Both the position numbers and the translations under genes were made by a program. The notes under the pieces were generated by a model, which saw nothing but the letters and a program-made list of their open reading frames with translations, was not told the origin of the DNA and did not search any database. DNA of 64,000 nt. It comes from Antedon mediterranea (Eukaryota > Echinodermata > Crinoidea > Comatulida > Antedonidae). The first letter of the stretch is position 1. The number at the start of each line of letters is the position of its first letter. Of this stretch, positions 59,268-64,000 are shown piece after piece. The stretch is from positions 20,512,932-20,576,931 of the forward strand of contig NC_092679.1 of NCBI RefSeq assembly GCF_964355755.1, given 5' to 3'.

Positions 59268-60121
59268 AGGGTGGGTTACTATTAGAAGGGGAGTTACTAT
59301 TAGAGTAGTGGGTTACTATTACTAATCTTAAATTAGGCACTCATAGCAAAATAATAAAACAGTATGAATAAACAAATTTGGTTGAACTCTAACTTCGTTT
59401 TATAAACTCAAAAACACTCAATCCTCCCCCACCCTCGAAATCAACATGCATTGTCGCCTTATTTTCTAAAAACGGCTGCTTCATAAGTTTTTGTGACTAA
59501 TAGTAACCCTCAAGGGGTGTTACTATTAGAAGAGGTGTTACTATTAGAAGGTGTGTTACTATTAGAAGGTGTGTTACTATTAGAAGGTGTGTTACTATTA
59601 GAAGGTGTGTTACTATTAGAAGGGGTGTTACTATTAGAAGGTGTGTTACTATTAGAAGGGGTGTTACTATTAGAAGGTGTGTTACTATTAGAAGGGGTGT
59701 TACTATTAGAAGGTGTGTTACTATTAGAAGGGGTGTTACTATTAGAAGGGGTGTTACTATTAGAAGGTGTGTTACTATTAGAAGGTGTGTTACTATTAGA
59801 AGGGGTGTTACTATTAGAAGGGGTGTTACTATTAGAAGGTGTGTTACTATTAGAAGGGGTGTTACTATTAGAAGGTGTGTTACTATTAGAAGGTGTGTTA
59901 CTATTAGAAGGGGTGTTACTATTAGAAGGTGTGTTACTATTAGAAGGGGTGTTACTATTAGAAGGGGTGTTAGTATTAGAAGGGGTGTTACTATTAGAAG
60001 GGGGTTACTATTAGAAGGGGTGTTACTATTAGAAGGGGTGTTACTATTAGAAGAGGTGTTACTATTAGAAGGTGTGTTACTATTAGAAGGGGTGTTACTA
60101 TTAGAAGGTGTGTTACTATTT
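59268..60121 (+). repeat. 18-bp minisatellite, about 33 copies
   Basis: The unit is GTGTTACTATTAGAAGGK. The main block is 59517-60121, with three degenerate forerunners at 59268-59315. Position 18 is G or T and alternates irregularly between copies. A few units carry AAGAGG or TTAGTA variants near the ends. Because 18 is a multiple of three, long frames appear on both strands (a Leu-Leu-Leu-Glu-Gly-Val repeat and others). These are not genes: there is no independent start context, domain or codon signal. Confidence 0.9.
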
Positions 60122-60654
60122 AGATTTATGTTATGTGCCAACACCTGTAGTGTTTCAGAGAAGGTTGTTGGAATCCATTCGGTGATGTTATCTACACGTT
60201 TACTTTTATAACTGCTACATTACTAAACCTCTTCTAATTTTTGCTTTAAAAAAAGCTTACCAATAGGGCTGATATAATAATATAGGCCTATTTAATGTTG
60301 TTAACAGAGATAACAACATCTCAATAATTAAATTATTACCCATTCTTTAGAGAGGATAACACATGTAGTTTTTCATTAAAAAGTATATTATTAAGGGGTC
60401 CTCTACAAAAATTAAATAGAATACAACTTTATAAAAACATATTATCAATTACAAGATATAAGCTAGATTTGAACTCGACACTTGGGACGAGGTCCGCGCC
60501 AACGACACATACGCTAAAATGTTTATAAGTGCAACTACCAACTTGTATTTAAAAATCGTTTATTGTAGTGTAATTCGTAGTATTGTAAATTGTTGGTTGA
60601 AGAAAAAATGATTCTTGACAAACTTATTATATAGTTATCCGCATTAAGTTATTA

Positions 60655-60715
60655 GTTAGGGTTAGGGGGGTGGGGGTTAGGGTTATGGATAGGTTAGGTT
60701 AGTTGAAGAAGAAAG
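60655..60715 (+). repeat. Short interstitial TTAGGG-like tract
   Basis: GTTAGGGTTAGGGGGGTGGGGGTTAGGGTT followed by GATAGGTTAGGTTAG. A few telomere-type repeats, degenerate and internal. Confidence 0.5.
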
Positions 60716-61079
60716 GGTCTATAAGGATAATCAAGAAAGCATCGCTGAATTTTCGTTTATGAGTCAATGGAACTACCTCACGACATTAAAATATTCAGGT
60801 TTTTTTTCCTGTTAATATACATTACATATTATGTACAACATTAGATAGGTGGGAATGTAACAAGACCTGATAACCATTTCTCAGCATTACAATTATTATT
60901 AAAAATATATTGTATAAATATGTACTAATATAAAATATCTCCTCTACAGCCTCTACAGTAGTGAATCATTGCGAAAATAGGTTAAAACGTCCAATTAAGA
61001 TAAATATTAAAAATATATAATATTATAGACATTTTTATATATTTTATAACATATACAATTAAGGTACAGTACGTCAGTA

Positions 61080-61145
61080 CAAAGTCCGGATCCGGTATCG
61101 GTCATACATCCATTGGATCCGGTTTTGTCATATCGGATCCGGTCC
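61080..61145 (+). repeat. GGATCCGG direct repeats
   Basis: TCCGGATCCGGT occurs first, then TTGGATCCGGTTTTGTCATAT and CGGATCCGGTCC: three GGATCCGG words in 65 bp. Confidence 0.55.
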
Positions 61146-61314
61146 TCGAAATCATGTCGCTAACAACGTTTGTATAGTATATTCAATAAATAAAATGTAT
61201 CTATTCAATATTGCATGCTTCAATAGGTTTAAGTTGCCATGGAAACAACGCAGGCGAGTTGACCAATGACAATCCATCGTTTATAATTGGTCAAATTGCT
61301 AAAGATTGCGCGTT

Positions 61315-63923
61315 TTATGGACTATCTTTGTCCGCAATAGAACTGTACGATTTTGTCACAGGTGCTGGCGTCTGAACTTGAGTTGGTGCTAAATCTGGCG
61401 TTGGTGGCGTGCTAGTACGTAGACGAGTACTTTCAACACTTTTGCGCATCTTATCTTTTTCATTCTCTTCACTTGTTATCAAATTCATTGACTCGATTTC
61501 AGGTTGGATGTCGGTGAAATTCTGTAATTTCAAATCAACATTTATATTTTCTTTTTGTTCTGTGTTTTATTTGTTTTCTATGTGTTCTAATATGACAATA
61601 CTGTAAGGTAGGGTGAGAGTAAATAAAAAATAAACATAAACAAATAGGTTTAGAAATAAAATAAATATTGGAAAGACTGATTTTCTTCCTACAAAAAAAA
61701 AAAGACTTATAGACATATAAACGCCCCCTTTGAGGGATATGATAGGCCTAGTATAAAAATAATTTGTATAAGATTTAAATTTGTATCCGTTTTTGTCGAC
61801 AGGACCACAATGCAAAACAAGTTTATTTCTACTTGATTGTGTATTATCCTGTATAAATATGTTGTTAAGTAAGTAAGTAAGTAAAATAGAAATTGTTGGA
61901 AATTTTATTTGAAACTTGCTTGCAAAAGTTTGTGAATACTGCTGCACCCAACACTGTTGTTATTTCATTCGCTGAGTTAACAAATATAACTTGAGAATAA
62001 CTTCTGCAAACTTGATTTCTCCAGTTTATTAACTGGACGCTCTGCGCACTTAGCGACAAACTTTAGAAAACCTTTTTTGTCAAACTTGGAGTTTGTCCTG
62101 TTTGGGAACTTTTGTTGAACATTTTATTTAAAACTTACCCGTCGTGCTACCATGAACAGTAAGAGGAAACAAGCTGACGAAACGCAGTAGATGAAGCAAG
62201 TTGTTGTTGAATTGTACCGATCAATTAAGAAACCACTCAAAAGAGTACCACAACCTAAGCCTAGGTTGTGGACGGCGGCATTCACAAATGTTATACTTGT
62301 CGCAGTGAACTGTATTGGGAATGAGTTAACAGTGTAAGATACCAATGTGTTCCATACCGCAAAATATGATACGCCTAAAATTTAAAAAAAATATTAAAAG
62401 GTTATAAAATTCGACAGTATAATCGTTAAAAGATACCGAAATATAAGGTCAGTTAACGGAATGTCGTACAAATAAAATAAAAGTATAAAACACAGATAAA
62501 TAGCATCTTTGGAAGGCGTTCTGTTTGGTGTTGATCTAGATCTGTCAATGAGAAATACTTACAACTAACCAGAGTTATCCTACTTTATATTACGCCGTTC
62601 AGTATTAGGCTTACGCACAACACAAAGTGACGACAGAAAGTGACTTACCTTGTATAACCTCAACCGGTAGAATCCAAAGAGGATTTTTCATCAAGGCATA
62701 CATAAGGAACCGACAACAGTATAACGCTAATGCCATTGTAAGTATATTGATATGGCCTAGTCGTTCTAAGGCTGGCACCTGGAAAAATAAGCCCCAAACC
62801 ATCTCGGAGCTTGCTCCTATCGTGGTTGCTATTCCCATTAACAGCTGAGTAGCACCTGCAGTACATGAAAACTGGGATTTAGTTTTTACAGTTGCTTAAA
62901 GGCCATATTAATACCTTGAATTGAAGATTGTACTGCGTTATTTAACGTGCACATGAGACATACATGCTGCACACAGGACTAACGTCCTAACGAAAGACGG
63001 TGCATTATCTACATATTATCTACGTATTCTAAACCCTCCAGTTGGAACAGATGTGACTGTCAACCTAATAGAAATATGTATTTACAATATTATGCTTACC
63101 TAAGTTTTCAAGATGGTAGTTTAAAAAGTACCAAACAAAACCATTACAAACTCCAACAAAAGTGCCAATGGCATATACAGATATATGTTCCGGTGTACAA
63201 AGAAGCAGCAGGAAGTTCTTTACGTAATATTCTTTATCGCTTTTTAAATGCTGAAAACAAAAATAAAAATATCAAGTAATCTAACTTAAATTGTGTGCCT
63301 AATTAATAGGCTACAAATGTTACTTAGACATGATACAAAGAAGAGAAAGAAGCCTTGAAAATGTAACAAAACATAATGCATGAGAGGAACCTTTTTCCTT
63401 TGAAGTTCTCAAATGAGAACTTATCGAAACAGAATTCACGGGAGCTTGATTGGAAAAGGCGTCTGATTAGACTTGTCCCAAGTCTGTCTTTTTTATGTTA
63501 GTCCACCAGTCGGGGTTTCGATTTTTGTCTGAAATACCTGCTCATTTATTATACGTATGAAGCGCCATATGTGCCAAAATATTTATCTTAATAGTAATTT
63601 CGGTCTATAGTACCTAGACTAGCGTCTGATACACAAGTTGGATTAAAAATCAACCAAGAGGACAAAAGTAATTTCTCGACATATTATATTTTCATATGTG
63701 GATACGGCAACGAGAATAAGGTTCATACATTGATTGATTTTCTTGGGTTTTAATAAAGTAAACACTCACGTCATATTTAAGAGTGCAGCCGATAGGTAAC
63801 GAGCAGGCGTAAAAGCCCGCCATCATCATAAAAGCAATTTTGTAGTTGGTTGCAATAAAGTCGATGCCGCAAATTATTAACTCTTTCCGGTAGTGTTGCA
63901 AAATAGCAGCAGTTATCAAAGAT
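61315..63923 (-). CDS. MFSD6-like major facilitator, second paralogue (first exon outside the window)
   Basis: Five exons on the minus strand: 63923-63770, 63250-63100, 62855-62649, 62374-62139 and 61521-61315 (stop TAA at 61315-61317). Exon phases are identical to those of exons 2-6 of the gene at 53057-57443. Three exons have exactly the same length (154, 207 and 236 nt). Conserved segments include ICGIDFI, GCTLKYD, LLMGIATTIGASSEMVWGLFFQ, LERLGHINIL, NPLWILPVEVIQG, VHNLGLGCGTLLSGFLIDRYNST and the tail NFTDIQPEIESMNLIT. It is a tandem duplicate in the same orientation, probably also an MFS carrier of unknown substrate. The first exon should lie beyond base 64000. Confidence 0.87.
61772..61868 (-). 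repeat. Dispersed repeat family R3, copy 2 (inverted)
   Basis: Inverted copy of 5884-5978 (TTTTTGTCGACAGGACCACAA, CTTGATTGTGTATTATCCTG). It lies in the last intron of the second MFSD6-like gene. Confidence 0.65.
63470..63600 (-). repeat. Hairpin-ended repeat H1, copy 3 (inverted, diverged)
   Basis: Begins AGACTTGTCCCAAGTCTGTC (the hairpin end) and continues TCGATTTTTGTCTGAAA, ATACGTATGAAGCGCCATATG and TGCCAAAATATTTATC, the reverse complement of 52827-52988. The other terminal hairpin is lost. A shorter relative lies at about 41735-41790. Confidence 0.5.
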
Positions 63924-64000
63924 CTGCGGCGTCAAAAAAACACAAACTTTAGTTAGGCCTAAACCTTAAATAAGAAATATATAACATTTGAGCCGATTTG

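Noticed and set aside
59493-60211. Leu-Leu-Leu-Glu-Gly-Val repeat protein and antisense counterpart
   Set aside because: Product of an 18-bp minisatellite whose length is a multiple of three; no other coding evidence.
1-64000. CRISPR arrays, bacterial operons or prophage features
   Set aside because: The repeats have satellite, MITE or microsatellite structure, the genes are spliced, and no prokaryotic signals are present.

Overview
The window is animal nuclear DNA. Genes are split by GT-AG introns of 0.1 to 5 kb in AT-rich sequence, and most of the window is repeats. The encoded genes (MCM8, an SLC10 carrier, proprotein convertase 2, MFSD6-type carriers), Penelope, LINE and integrase-OTU elements, and very frequent TAGGCCTA palindromes suggest a marine invertebrate, possibly an echinoderm. 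The sequence alone does not fix the species.

Layout. At 517-718 (minus) lies the first coding exon of MCM8; the rest of that gene is off the left edge. Bases 720-6600 are non-coding, with a TAGGCCTA-dense patch, dispersed repeats and a 1 kb foldback element. From 6852 to 17432 (plus) runs a three-exon integrase plus OTU-protease gene of Ginger/Gypsy-integrase type. It has one in-frame TAG, and its second intron holds three head-to-tail Helentron-like units. A cysteine-rich exon remnant follows. From 18.5 to 20.95 kb are a duplicated tRNA-like repeat and a 5'-truncated Penelope-like element that carries a hammerhead-like ribozyme and is bounded by TA microsatellites. A 132-bp satellite (about 24 copies) fills 21.7-24.8 kb.

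At 25506-27332 (minus) is an SLC10-family carrier with an intronless coding region. Bases 27.3-35.8 kb are repeats plus one LINE fragment. From 35842 to 50526 (plus) is a complete ten-exon PCSK2 (prohormone convertase 2) gene, 795 codons, with the PC2-specific oxyanion aspartate and an unusual C-terminal tail. From 53057 to 57443 (minus) is a six-exon MFSD6-like major-facilitator gene. A second, tandem paralogue occupies 61315-63923 (minus) and lacks its first exon because the window ends. An 18-bp minisatellite lies between the two.

The host genes are functionally unrelated: DNA repair, organic-anion transport, peptide-hormone processing and membrane transport. There is no operon-like organisation. 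The most notable content is the mobile DNA: TTAA-flanked MITEs in introns, the Helentron array, the hammerhead in the Penelope element, and a TAGGCC insertion in the integrase exon that hints at how the TAGGCCTA palindromes may have arisen.
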